From Phycisphaerae bacterium (GTDB lineage: Bacteria > Planctomycetota > Phycisphaerae > Phycisphaerales > SM1A02): 8,640 nt of DNA. The DNA is taken from the NCBI GenBank assembly GCA_018665385.1, contig JABJDN010000035.1, forward strand, positions 1 to 8,640, in the 5' to 3' direction. Under the pieces are notes generated by a model. The model saw only the letters and a program-made list of their open reading frames with translations. It did not search any database and was not told the origin of the DNA. A program made the translations under genes and the position numbers. This document shows, piece after piece, positions 1 to 6,830 of this stretch (the stretch's first letter is position 1; every line of letters begins with the position of its first letter).

Positions 1-857
1 ATGCAAGCCTTGGAAAGTACACACCAGCAATGCCTTGGCTCTCTATAAAGAATAGAACAACATCTAAAACAAGCAAGAAAGACAAGTCCTCTTTCTGGGT
101 AGCACGCTCGCCAAACTCTAACAACATTACCGCTCGTGGGAATGTGAACGCAAAACATACAGTTCCAGTAAAAGTTGCCTTCCATGACCCTGCTGTTGTC
201 CTTGGCGAAACGTTAGCGGTTGCACTTCGAGCGAGGGGCATTGCAGTAGATTCTGTAAAGCTAGTATCTGAAGAAGCGCCACTTTCAAAAGGCGAATTAA
301 TTTTCCTGAGAGAAACACCTATTCAGTATGCACTCTTGCGAAGTAATCGAGACAGCCACAACTTGTATGCCGAGTCACTGCTCAAGCGTCTATCCGCCAA
401 AGCAACAACACGCTCTGGAACGTTTGATGAAGGCGCGGACAATGTCACGAAAGTTATCGCAGAACGCTTAGGCTCTTCTCAACGAGGCCTTTCTCCTTCT
501 GACGGTTCAGGCATGAGCCGACAAAACAGTGTTAGCCCTCGCACGATAGCTCGACTTCTTGGTTCGTTCTCAATCGATACTCCTGAAGGAAAGTCTTTGT
601 TGTATTCTCTTGCAACGCCTGGCAATGGTACGCTGAAGAGCCGATTCAAATCATTCGAATACGAGGGCGCAACAGTGTATGCAAAAAGTGGATACATCCG
701 CGAGGTTTCAGCGCTGAGTGGTTTTGTAGTGTTCGATGACAAGAGAGCACCCCTTGTGTTTAGCATCATCGCAAATGGAGTCAAGGGCACAGTGCACCAT
801 GCAAAAAAAATGCAAGAACAAATAGTTGCACTCATCACCGAACACACACTCCAATAA
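1..857 (+). CDS. dacB: D-alanyl-D-alanine carboxypeptidase/endopeptidase, PBP4 type (peptidase S13), 3' part
   Basis: This is the C-terminal part of a class C penicillin-binding protein, a periplasmic serine peptidase that trims or cleaves peptidoglycan peptide cross-links. The reading frame is open from the window edge (first full codon at position 3), so the N-terminus with the SxxK nucleophile motif lies upstream and is not visible. Visible family marks are the second active-site motif SxN, here Ser-His-Asn at 354-362 followed by LYAESLLKR; the segment SDGSGMSR, matching the family's DGSGLSR; TPGNGTLKSRF; and the third motif KxG, here Lys-Ser-Gly at 684-692, followed by the typical SALSGFV. 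KSG in place of the commoner KTG is a tolerated variant. The protein ends normally at TAA 855-857, just before a terminator hairpin. The ATG at position 30 is internal, not the start. The gene converges on the minus-strand cluster and shares no obvious pathway with it. The family call is secure; carboxypeptidase versus endopeptidase activity cannot be decided here. Confidence 0.88.
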   Translation, partial: ASLGKYTPAMPWLSIKNRTTSKTSKKDKSSFWVARSPNSNNITARGNVNAKHTVPVKVAFHDPAVVLGETLAVALRARGIAVDSVKLVSEEAPLSKGELIFLRETPIQYALLRSNRDSHNLYAESLLKRLSAKATTRSGTFDEGADNVTKVIAERLGSSQRGLSPSDGSGMSRQNSVSPRTIARLLGSFSIDTPEGKSLLYSLATPGNGTLKSRFKSFEYEGATVYAKSGYIREVSALSGFVVFDDKRAPLVFSIIANGVKGTVHHAKKMQEQIVALITEHTLQ

Positions 858-859
858 AA

Positions 860-885
860 AAAGGGCCCCCTTTTGGGGACCCTTT
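860..885. terminator. Bidirectional intrinsic terminator between convergent genes
   Basis: The stem pairs AAAGGG (860-865) with CCCTTT (880-885) and CCCC (867-870) with GGGG (875-878), around a TTTT loop, with one C/A mismatch (866/879). It starts three bases after the dacB stop and ends 14 bases before the stop of the facing thioredoxin gene. The A-run on the left (854-862) becomes a U-tract for minus-strand transcription. On the plus strand the tail is the shorter TTTACTT. It probably serves both converging transcripts, more strongly the minus-strand one. Confidence 0.8.
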
Positions 886-899
886 ACTTGGAGGTTATC

Positions 900-2210
900 T
901 TATGAACCTGGATGATCCGGATGGTCAGGATGGTCAGGATGGTCAGGCTTATCGCCACCACCAAGAGCATCTGTTACTGATTTCTTCAGTGTATCTACCA
1001 TGTTCTTGTCGTAGCCGATATGCGATTCAAGAACTTTACCATCTACGCCAATAACAAATGTTGCAGGAATACCCTTCACATTGTAGTTTTTAGGAAGCGC
1101 TTCATCACCGCTGCCCATGAGGACTGCTGTCGTGTATTTGTTGTCGGACCAAAACTTACTGACAGTTGCTAGGTTTTTTGCTGCATCATCGCCTTCCCAA
1201 ACGTTCAATGCAAACACTTTTACGTTGAGACCTTCTTTTTGTGCCCATGCATCAAATTCATTGAGTAGTGGGAGACCCAATTTACACGGACCACACCAAG
1301 TCGCCCAAAAATCAAGAATGACAATTTCGCCTTTCAAGTCTGATAGTGTTACTTCTCCACCTTCCAGTGTTGCAAAAGTAAAATCAGGAGCGGTTTTACC
1401 GATTAAGCCTGCTTCATCGCCACCCTCTTCGCCTGAGCCGCCATCCATTTCAGCAAAAATTGCTTCTAGTGAATCGTATTTCTTGCGATCGCCAGCATCG
1501 AAACTAACAGCCGGCATGGCGTCTTTGAAAGCAACTTCTGCAACGGCGACCATTTCCATAACGGGCATTCCCGGCTGTTCAAGTGTCATAACAACACGAT
1601 CAATTGTGTTGTCTGCTGATACATGAATAGCAACTCCGCCCATCATTGTTTTCATTTCAACTATATTTGCATCGCCATCCTCAGTAACGCCGATTACTTC
1701 AACGCCTGGCATTCCGAGGGAAAAGGCTTCGTACCAATCGCTCGCCTTGTCACTTTCACGAAGGAGTATTGTCCACATGCCTGGCATGCCTTGCCCACCA
1801 AGTGCTGAGTCTAGACCAGCAGAAAATGTTTTCGCTTCTGTTTGAATATACGATTCGTCCATCCCCTCTAGGGTGACTTTAATTGTCCCGTCTGACCACA
1901 CAGCATCAAGTTCATTTTGAACACTAATTTTTCCGCTATTTGCATCAATTGAAGAAGTGAGTGTAATTTGTTCTGGCTCTTCGCCTGGCATCATCGCTGG
2001 CATAGTTACTGTTACTGTTTCAATAATTGCATCGGCGTTTTTGTACACTTTATGTACTTTCATCAGAAGCGCTTCTGCTTCTTTTGCGCCATCTTTATCA
2101 ACTGCGTCGCTTGGTTGTTCTGGGTAGTCAGGATGTTCGGGTGTATGGTCAGGGTGTGCCAAGGCAATTGATGTAATCGCAATTGCTGTAAGTAGTGTAA
2201 ATAATTTCAT
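900..2210 (-). CDS. Secreted TlpA/ResA-like thioredoxin, Met- and His-rich paralogue (CGPC)
   Basis: Predicted exported thiol-disulfide oxidoreductase of 436 aa. Residues 1-18 form a Sec signal peptide ending ALA, followed by a His-Pro-Asp-rich mature N-terminus (about 19-35). Residues about 42-240 form a domain I cannot assign; its start (VHKVYKNADAIIETVTV) recalls LolA-like or DUF2092-like periplasmic beta domains. It carries Met clusters (MPAMMPG, GMPGMW, EMKTMMGG, GMPVMEM). A Gly/Glu/Asp linker (about 255-268) leads to a TlpA/AhpC-type thioredoxin domain (about 270-417) with APDF, DFWATWCGPC (Cys306, Cys309) and cis-Pro382 in KGIPATF. The tail repeats PDH four times. The start is ATG 2210, set by GGAG six bases upstream; an in-frame TTG at 2222 overlaps that site and is unlikely. 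It is the second of two tandem paralogues and the last gene of the cluster. Disulfide reductase activity is inferred from the family. A metal-linked (copper) role is only a hypothesis from composition. Confidence 0.85.
   Translation of the reverse strand: MKLFTLLTAIAITSIALAHPDHTPEHPDYPEQPSDAVDKDGAKEAEALLMKVHKVYKNADAIIETVTVTMPAMMPGEEPEQITLTSSIDANSGKISVQNELDAVWSDGTIKVTLEGMDESYIQTEAKTFSAGLDSALGGQGMPGMWTILLRESDKASDWYEAFSLGMPGVEVIGVTEDGDANIVEMKTMMGGVAIHVSADNTIDRVVMTLEQPGMPVMEMVAVAEVAFKDAMPAVSFDAGDRKKYDSLEAIFAEMDGGSGEEGGDEAGLIGKTAPDFTFATLEGGEVTLSDLKGEIVILDFWATWCGPCKLGLPLLNEFDAWAQKEGLNVKVFALNVWEGDDAAKNLATVSKFWSDNKYTTAVLMGSGDEALPKNYNVKGIPATFVIGVDGKVLESHIGYDKNMVDTLKKSVTDALGGGDKPDHPDHPDHPDHPGS
910..945. 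repeat. 9-bp tandem repeat coding the C-terminal His-Pro-Asp tail
   Basis: The unit GGATGGTCA occurs three times without change (919-927, 928-936, 937-945), preceded by a degraded copy (910-918). On the minus strand it encodes the Pro-Asp-His tail at the very end of the secreted thioredoxin. The unit is a multiple of three, so slippage would change tail length without breaking the frame. Confidence 0.85.
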
Positions 2211-2216
2211 ATGGGA

Positions 2217-2220
2217 CTCC
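2217..2220 (-). promoter_or_regulatory. Shine-Dalgarno site fixing the start of the Met/His-rich thioredoxin
   Basis: On the minus strand this reads GGAG and sits six bases before ATG 2210. It selects that ATG over the in-frame TTG at 2222, which would put the ribosome site inside the coding region and add MESH before a clean signal peptide. Confidence 0.75.
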
Positions 2221-2292
2221 AAAAGTGTTTAAGAATTTGCGAAGGAACAGGATAACATAGAATGCCAACAAGAAACGACCTATTGCTCAAAA

Positions 2293-2302
2293 AGTACGTA
2301 CT
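2293..2302. other. 10-bp perfect palindrome in the gap between the two thioredoxin genes
   Basis: AGTACGTACT is perfectly self-complementary and is followed on the minus strand by TTTT, seven bases past the stop of the upstream thioredoxin gene. It could be an operator half-site or part of a weak terminator, but a palindrome with no loop makes a poor hairpin. The rest of the 99-bp gap shows no convincing promoter. Confidence 0.25.
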
Positions 2303-2309
2303 CTAATCT

Positions 2310-3518
2310 TTATTTTGAGGCCTTAAACGCGCCTTCGACCGATTTCTTCAGATCACTAATCATCTCGGATGTGAACCCTTTATGAATTTTAAAGATGTTT
2401 CCGTTCGTATCGATCACTACTGTTGTGGGGATTCCTGTCACTCCGTACTTTTCAGAAAGTGATTTATCCTCAGAAGCAAGCAATACAGCAGTCTTATATT
2501 TATTGTCTTTCCAGAACGTTTGCACTGCCTCTAGCCATTGCTTTTTGTCTCCACGTTCCCATACATTTACAGCAAAAACTTTAACCAAGTCACTCCCATA
2601 CTCTGCATCGTATTCGTTCAGCAATGGAAGACCTCTCCTACATGGTGGGCACCATGTAGCCCAAAAATCCAAAACAACCACCTTCCCCTTCAAATCAGAT
2701 AATGTTACTGAACCAGAACCATCAAGTGTTTGCAGGGTGAAATCTGGAGCAGCTTCTAATTTTTTTTCTTTCGTTTTGTCTTTCGACGCCGTATCGGCTT
2801 TTTGCTTTTCTGCGCGTATTTTTAAATCATGAAACGTCTTCACTCGAGTTTTACCGGCAGTATCAAATTTTATAGCAGGCACCTTGTCGTATATGTTCGT
2901 TGTAGCATCTCGAGTTACAATGAATTCTTCACCTCCCCGGTGCAGATTGTTCACCACTTTTGTAACGATGTTTTTAGAAGAAACATGCACGAGTGCCTTT
3001 TCATTATCACTTTTCAATAGAATAATTTGCGAACCTAGTTCTTTCGTGTCAGGGCTCACATCGATTACTTCTGCTACTGAGTTACTCATGCAAAGTCCTG
3101 CGACCCATGTTTTAAGTACACGACTATCGCGCAGCGGAACAGACCATGGAGTATCGCCATACCCTGAAAGTGTATCCAATGCAGCCTGCATTGATTTCGC
3201 ATCCACTTGTAAATACGCTTCTGGCGAATTCCCAAATTCAACAAACAAAGATTCCCCATCCCAAATTTTGAGAACGCCATCTGAGGAGACTTGTCCACTA
3301 TCATCCGTGAGCGCAAGTTTGACAACTTGCTTCAATGGAGCAGCGCCATCTTTGATTGCAGGAAATGTAACGACAACCTGTTCAACAAGCGCCCCAGCCT
3401 TTTGATACTTTGTGTGCACTGCACTGAGCAAGTCTATCGCCTCTTTTTTAGTTCCAGCAAAAAGGGCTTGCGTGCATGTGAGTACTAGAGTTGTGACAAG
3501 TAATGTTGTATATTTCAT
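2310..3518 (-). CDS. Secreted TlpA/ResA-like thioredoxin (CPPC)
   Basis: Predicted exported thiol-disulfide oxidoreductase of 402 aa, paralogous to the next gene downstream. Residues 1-21 form a Sec signal peptide with likely cleavage after ALFA. An N-terminal domain (about 25-230) of the same unassigned type as in the paralogue begins with AVHTKYQKAGALVEQVVV. A Lys/Glu/Asp-rich linker (about 233-255) leads to a TlpA-type thioredoxin domain (about 256-400) with APDF, DFWATWCPPC (Cys290, Cys293) and cis-Pro364 in TGIPTT. CPPC is common among TlpA-type periplasmic reductases. The start ATG 3518 has AAGGA seven bases upstream (3526-3530). It lies 23 bp after folK, so it is probably transcribed with it. 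Unlike the paralogue it has no His-Pro-Asp repeats and almost no Met clusters. No lipobox is seen, so it should be a soluble periplasmic protein. The partner protein is unknown; cytochrome c maturation or general disulfide reduction are family possibilities only. Confidence 0.85.
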   Translation of the reverse strand: MKYTTLLVTTLVLTCTQALFAGTKKEAIDLLSAVHTKYQKAGALVEQVVVTFPAIKDGAAPLKQVVKLALTDDSGQVSSDGVLKIWDGESLFVEFGNSPEAYLQVDAKSMQAALDTLSGYGDTPWSVPLRDSRVLKTWVAGLCMSNSVAEVIDVSPDTKELGSQIILLKSDNEKALVHVSSKNIVTKVVNNLHRGGEEFIVTRDATTNIYDKVPAIKFDTAGKTRVKTFHDLKIRAEKQKADTASKDKTKEKKLEAAPDFTLQTLDGSGSVTLSDLKGKVVVLDFWATWCPPCRRGLPLLNEYDAEYGSDLVKVFAVNVWERGDKKQWLEAVQTFWKDNKYKTAVLLASEDKSLSEKYGVTGIPTTVVIDTNGNIFKIHKGFTSEMISDLKKSVEGAFKASK

Positions 3519-3541
3519 AATAAATTCCTTTTTCTACATGC

Positions 3542-4009
3542 TTACGATAGCAGAGTTTCCAATAAATCTCGCATATTTTTTTTACACACCGGGTGTTCAA
3601 ACTCTGGAGCAATCTCTGCAAGCGGGCCTAGTACAAAATGCCTGAGATGTAGTTCTGGATGTGGGACATGCAACGAAGGAGCGTCGAGCACGTGATTGCC
3701 ATAAAAGAGGATGTCAATATCAAGCGTTCGGGGGCCCCATTTCTCGCCTCTTACTCTTCCTTGAGACTCTTCGATTGCAAGGCAACTGTTGAGCAATACT
3801 GCAGGCTCAAGTTCTGTTTCAACTTGAAGGACTTGATTCAAAAATGCTCCCTGCTCAATGCCACCTACTGGTGCAGTCTCTATCACTGTGCTTTCTTTAA
3901 CAATGCAAATCTGTTCATGATTCTGCAACATCAGTACTGCCGAAGCTAAAAACGATTCCCTGTTTCCAAGATTACTGCCAAGCCCTACAAAAACATCAAC
4001 GTATTTCAT
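3542..4009 (-). CDS. folK: 2-amino-4-hydroxy-6-hydroxymethyldihydropteridine pyrophosphokinase (HPPK)
   Basis: This cytoplasmic enzyme moves pyrophosphate from ATP to 6-hydroxymethyl-7,8-dihydropterin, the step before dihydropteroate synthase in folate synthesis. The protein is 155 aa, the normal length for a stand-alone HPPK. Near the N-terminus is FVGLGSNLGNR (7-17). The HPPK signature is complete at 90-101, KWGPRTLDIDIL, with the two Mg-binding aspartates Asp97 and Asp99. HPELHLRHFVLGPLAEIAP (117-135) is also typical. The start is ATG 4009, which overlaps the cinA stop as ATGA. I see no strong Shine-Dalgarno site, so translation is probably coupled to cinA. An upstream extension to 4036 would add nine residues that do not fit the family's N-terminus. 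No folP or folB lies in the window. Confidence 0.95.
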   Translation of the reverse strand: MKYVDVFVGLGSNLGNRESFLASAVLMLQNHEQICIVKESTVIETAPVGGIEQGAFLNQVLQVETELEPAVLLNSCLAIEESQGRVRGEKWGPRTLDIDILFYGNHVLDAPSLHVPHPELHLRHFVLGPLAEIAPEFEHPVCKKNMRDLLETLLS

Positions 4010-5265
4010 GCGAAGACTTCGCCATATTGCCAGCACATTGTTGGCACATCTAAATCAAGTACACGAAACCGTAGCATCTGCAATGCTGAAAACGTGGCGC
4101 GTTGCCGCACTTCATTTCTAGTTCCTGTAAATCTAAATTCGCGTACAGTCGTGACTCCGTGAACCGTGCAACCGATGAAGACTGTACCCAATGGCTTACG
4201 TATGGTACCGCCAGTTGGCCCTGCAATTCCTGTTGTGCTCACGGCTGCTAGTGAACCGCTACATGCAACCGCGCCTTCGCTCATCGCTCTTGCGACTTCT
4301 GCTGAAACCGCTCCTGCGGAATCAATCAAAGCTCCTGCAACGCCAAGTTGGCTCATTTTCATTTCATTAGCGTACGTGACCCAGCCCCCAACAAACCATT
4401 TACTTGCGCCGGGAGTGTTTGCAAATGCATCACAAAGCAATCCAGCAGTACATGATTCTGCCGTAGAGACACTACCACCGACAAGGAGTTTGCCAATTGA
4501 GGATGCTAGGGTTGCTTCGTTTGTTCCAAATGCCCATGGAGACCATAGTTCTTGAATTCTTGAAACTGTTTCCTTTACGAGTGATGCATCTGCGCTTGTA
4601 ACGCGGGCAACAATTCCCTCTTTACCCATCAAGATAGATACTCTTGGTTCTTGTAGTTGCATGAACGCAGCGATTTTTTCGCCTGCGACTGATTCGGGCA
4701 TACCCCATGCACGCACTTCCGTTGTACATACGGGACCGGTGCAGTCAATTGGAGCAGTCACATCGGGTAAAATAGTAGCAAGCATCGTCTGTAATTCTGA
4801 TGGTGGACCAGGCAAACAAACAACTGTGCAATTGCCAATCGTAGCAAGCAACCCTGGTGCTGTTCCGGCTTTATTTTCGATCCACTCTGATGATATTGGT
4901 CGCATAGCTTGAATATCATTTTGAGGCGGTCGAACAAGTCCTCTAGCTTCGAACCATTTCTCGATCGAGGCTAGCGCATCGTCGTCATGAACTAAATGTT
5001 CGCCCAACGCATCAGCAAGGGCTTCAGTGGTTCGATCGTCTTCGGTAGGACCTAAACCGCCGGTAACGAACACAATCGAGTTCAGTTTTGCAAGCCGAAT
5101 AATCGCTTTGGAAATCGCTGGAATTGAATCTGAAACAGAACATCTTTCCGAAGTTTTAATTCCATGCTCAAGTAACGTTCGCGAGAGCCATGGCCCATTT
5201 GTGTCCACACGGTCGCCTAGAATTAATTCATCGCCTATCGTTAGAATTGCGGCGCACGGTTTCAT
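4006..5265 (-). CDS. cinA: CinA: nicotinamide-nucleotide amidohydrolase with MoCF-like domain
   Basis: Two-domain CinA protein of 419 aa, full length for the family. The N-terminal molybdopterin-binding-like (COG1058) domain shows AILTIGDELILGDRVDTNG (6-24), the GGLGPTEDD motif (69-77), NKAGTAPG (131-138) and LPGPPSEL (151-158). In other CinA proteins this domain is linked to ADP-ribose pyrophosphatase activity. The C-terminal PncC domain (about 255-415), which deamidates NMN in pyridine-nucleotide recycling, shows STAESCTAG (267-275), the GAVSAEVARAMSEGA block (318-332) and TGIAGPTGG (345-353) followed by KPLGTV. The usual motif is SCTGG; here it is SCTAG, keeping the presumed nucleophile Ser271. 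The ATG at 5265 overlaps the stop of the solute-binding protein gene, and its own stop overlaps the folK start, so it sits in a coupled operon. Function in NMN salvage is inferred from the family; a role in competence is not implied. Confidence 0.93.
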   Translation of the reverse strand: MKPCAAILTIGDELILGDRVDTNGPWLSRTLLEHGIKTSERCSVSDSIPAISKAIIRLAKLNSIVFVTGGLGPTEDDRTTEALADALGEHLVHDDDALASIEKWFEARGLVRPPQNDIQAMRPISSEWIENKAGTAPGLLATIGNCTVVCLPGPPSELQTMLATILPDVTAPIDCTGPVCTTEVRAWGMPESVAGEKIAAFMQLQEPRVSILMGKEGIVARVTSADASLVKETVSRIQELWSPWAFGTNEATLASSIGKLLVGGSVSTAESCTAGLLCDAFANTPGASKWFVGGWVTYANEMKMSQLGVAGALIDSAGAVSAEVARAMSEGAVACSGSLAAVSTTGIAGPTGGTIRKPLGTVFIGCTVHGVTTVREFRFTGTRNEVRQRATFSALQMLRFRVLDLDVPTMCWQYGEVFA

Positions 5266-6830
5266 TGGGAATGCTCAGACGATACTGATTCTTCTACTAC
5301 CAATTCGTACTGGTGTATGAAAAATTCAGCAGCCAATCTTCTCATTGTTTCAGTTCCATTACTTTCAACATGCCACAAATTCCCATTCTCATTCCAATCA
5401 CTCTTCCGCATCCATCCGTACTTGAGTGCTTTGCGATTGTCTTTCGACTCCATTGACAATTCATCCCCGCTTTTGGTTGCAAATGTTGGCATCGCGTCAA
5501 ACGCAGTCAGCATCGCTTTCAGTTGCACATTATCTACATCTTCAGCTGTCACTATGTCCACTGTTTCTGGATACGCCGGATGGGAAATAATCGCTGTCCA
5601 AGCGGCTACTAAATCTTCGTGATGGTTCATCGCCATTCCAGAAAATATAGGTGCAATAAACGAACGCATATTTTTATCTGGATACGGCGCAGGCCTAGCT
5701 GATTCAAACGGGTTTACTTGGTCGATCATTCTGTCCATATGCAACACATACATATCACGGCGAATTGGCATTCGACGAAGTTCCCAAGTATCTGGCCCAA
5801 GCCCGTCTTCGTTACTGTCCTGTGCTGAAAATTGCCAAAGAGCCTGCGCTTCTTCTGTCATGCAATATTGCATGAACCGCAATGCAATTTCTTTGTTCGG
5901 AGCACCAGTAAGTAGCGATATCGGATCAGGATCTATCATCGTTGCGTTTGGAGGGTCGATGTAGCCAATACGCGAAGTACCGTCTGCATTTCGAACAGCT
6001 TGGGACTGATACCGTCCGTAAAAATCTATACAAATACCCATCGCTGCATCGCCTTGGCTTACATCCGCAGGTGGCTTTAAACTACTTGCTGAAAAATAAC
6101 GGGAGTTTGCAGCAGCCCTTCGCATCACTTCCCAACCGCGTTTCCAACCAAGATTTTTTAAGATTGCTTCGAACGCCGTTGTCACAGAACCAGATTGCGC
6201 TGGGTTTACTAAAGCAAGTTTTCCTAACAACATTGGATTGCAAAGTGCTTCCCATTTCTGCGGAGAGTCAAGTTGAAGCTCTTCTAGTATTTCGTTGTTG
6301 TACACAATGCCGAAACCAGAAAGCGCGAGCCCGTACCAATGCCCTTCTGGATCGTACAGCGTCACGTCACCAATGCTATTTTCGCCGTACACGTCTGCAA
6401 TCATCTCATCCGAGAAAAAAACAGGGGCACTTATAGTAATCGACACTTCTTTCCCGTTACGGACTTCAGTAATTGTTTTTTTTAAAACTGTGTGTTCGTA
6501 CGAACCACCACCAAACACTAAATCTGCTTCACCGCCTGGTTCGTTGCCAATTTCAAGAGCGTGCGTATATTGAGATTGCAACATACGGCGAATCTCACTT
6601 GTACCTCCTGGAACGGACCAAACAACTTCTGCATCTTCTCCAAAGTTTCGCGAATGCCACTTTGTAAAGCCTTCACCAAACTCGTGCCGTATCTGCTCGT
6701 TGTGAGGAGAAATAATAATGACTTGCCGTGCATTTTCCGATCGTTCAACGTAATCCCCTCTGAAAATCATTGGCACTCCGAACAAAATTGTTAAGCAAAC
6801 TCCAATAATGATGACTGCCGTCTTATTCAT
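5262..6830 (-). CDS. Membrane-anchored extracellular solute-binding protein, family 1 (AfuA/Fe3+-type fold)
   Basis: A 522-aa protein resembling periplasmic substrate-binding components of ABC transporters, closest in style to the iron(III)-binding AfuA group (COG1840). Residues 5-22 are a single hydrophobic segment without a clear cleavage site, so it may stay anchored or be an uncleaved signal. The binding-protein core runs from about 36 to 345: VIIISPHNEQIRHEFGEGF, VVWSVPGGTSEIRRML, ADLVFGGGSYE, WYGLALSGFGIVYNNEIL (165-182), then NPAQSGSV, GDAAMGICIDFYGRY and the late block GAPNKEIALRFMQYCMTEEA (309-328). About 175 further residues follow, making it longer than usual; they look soluble and I cannot assign them. 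The ATG at 6830 overlaps the pyrF stop (ATGA) and its stop overlaps cinA. No Shine-Dalgarno site is seen, so translation is probably coupled. No permease or ATPase gene is present, so the ligand and even a transport role are open. Confidence 0.78.
   Translation of the reverse strand: MNKTAVIIIGVCLTILFGVPMIFRGDYVERSENARQVIIISPHNEQIRHEFGEGFTKWHSRNFGEDAEVVWSVPGGTSEIRRMLQSQYTHALEIGNEPGGEADLVFGGGSYEHTVLKKTITEVRNGKEVSITISAPVFFSDEMIADVYGENSIGDVTLYDPEGHWYGLALSGFGIVYNNEILEELQLDSPQKWEALCNPMLLGKLALVNPAQSGSVTTAFEAILKNLGWKRGWEVMRRAAANSRYFSASSLKPPADVSQGDAAMGICIDFYGRYQSQAVRNADGTSRIGYIDPPNATMIDPDPISLLTGAPNKEIALRFMQYCMTEEAQALWQFSAQDSNEDGLGPDTWELRRMPIRRDMYVLHMDRMIDQVNPFESARPAPYPDKNMRSFIAPIFSGMAMNHHEDLVAAWTAIISHPAYPETVDIVTAEDVDNVQLKAMLTAFDAMPTFATKSGDELSMESKDNRKALKYGWMRKSDWNENGNLWHVESNGTETMRRLAAEFFIHQYELVVEESVSSEHSQ

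Noticed and set aside
1117..1626. A 169-codon open frame on the plus strand opposite the Met/His-rich thioredoxin
   Set aside because: It lies wholly antisense to a clear gene, has a Ser/Thr/Pro-rich composition typical of a shadow frame and no recognisable domain.
2211..2222. TTG start at 2222 for the Met/His-rich thioredoxin
   Set aside because: It overlaps the GGAG ribosome site that serves ATG 2210 and would put MESH before a normal signal peptide.
2293..2302. AGTACGTACT palindrome as an intrinsic terminator
   Set aside because: A palindrome without a loop cannot form a stable short hairpin and only four T residues follow; kept only as a low-confidence site.
5942..6436. A 164-codon open frame on the plus strand opposite the solute-binding protein
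   Set aside because: It is antisense to a well-supported gene, has an odd composition, and shows no ribosome site or family resemblance.
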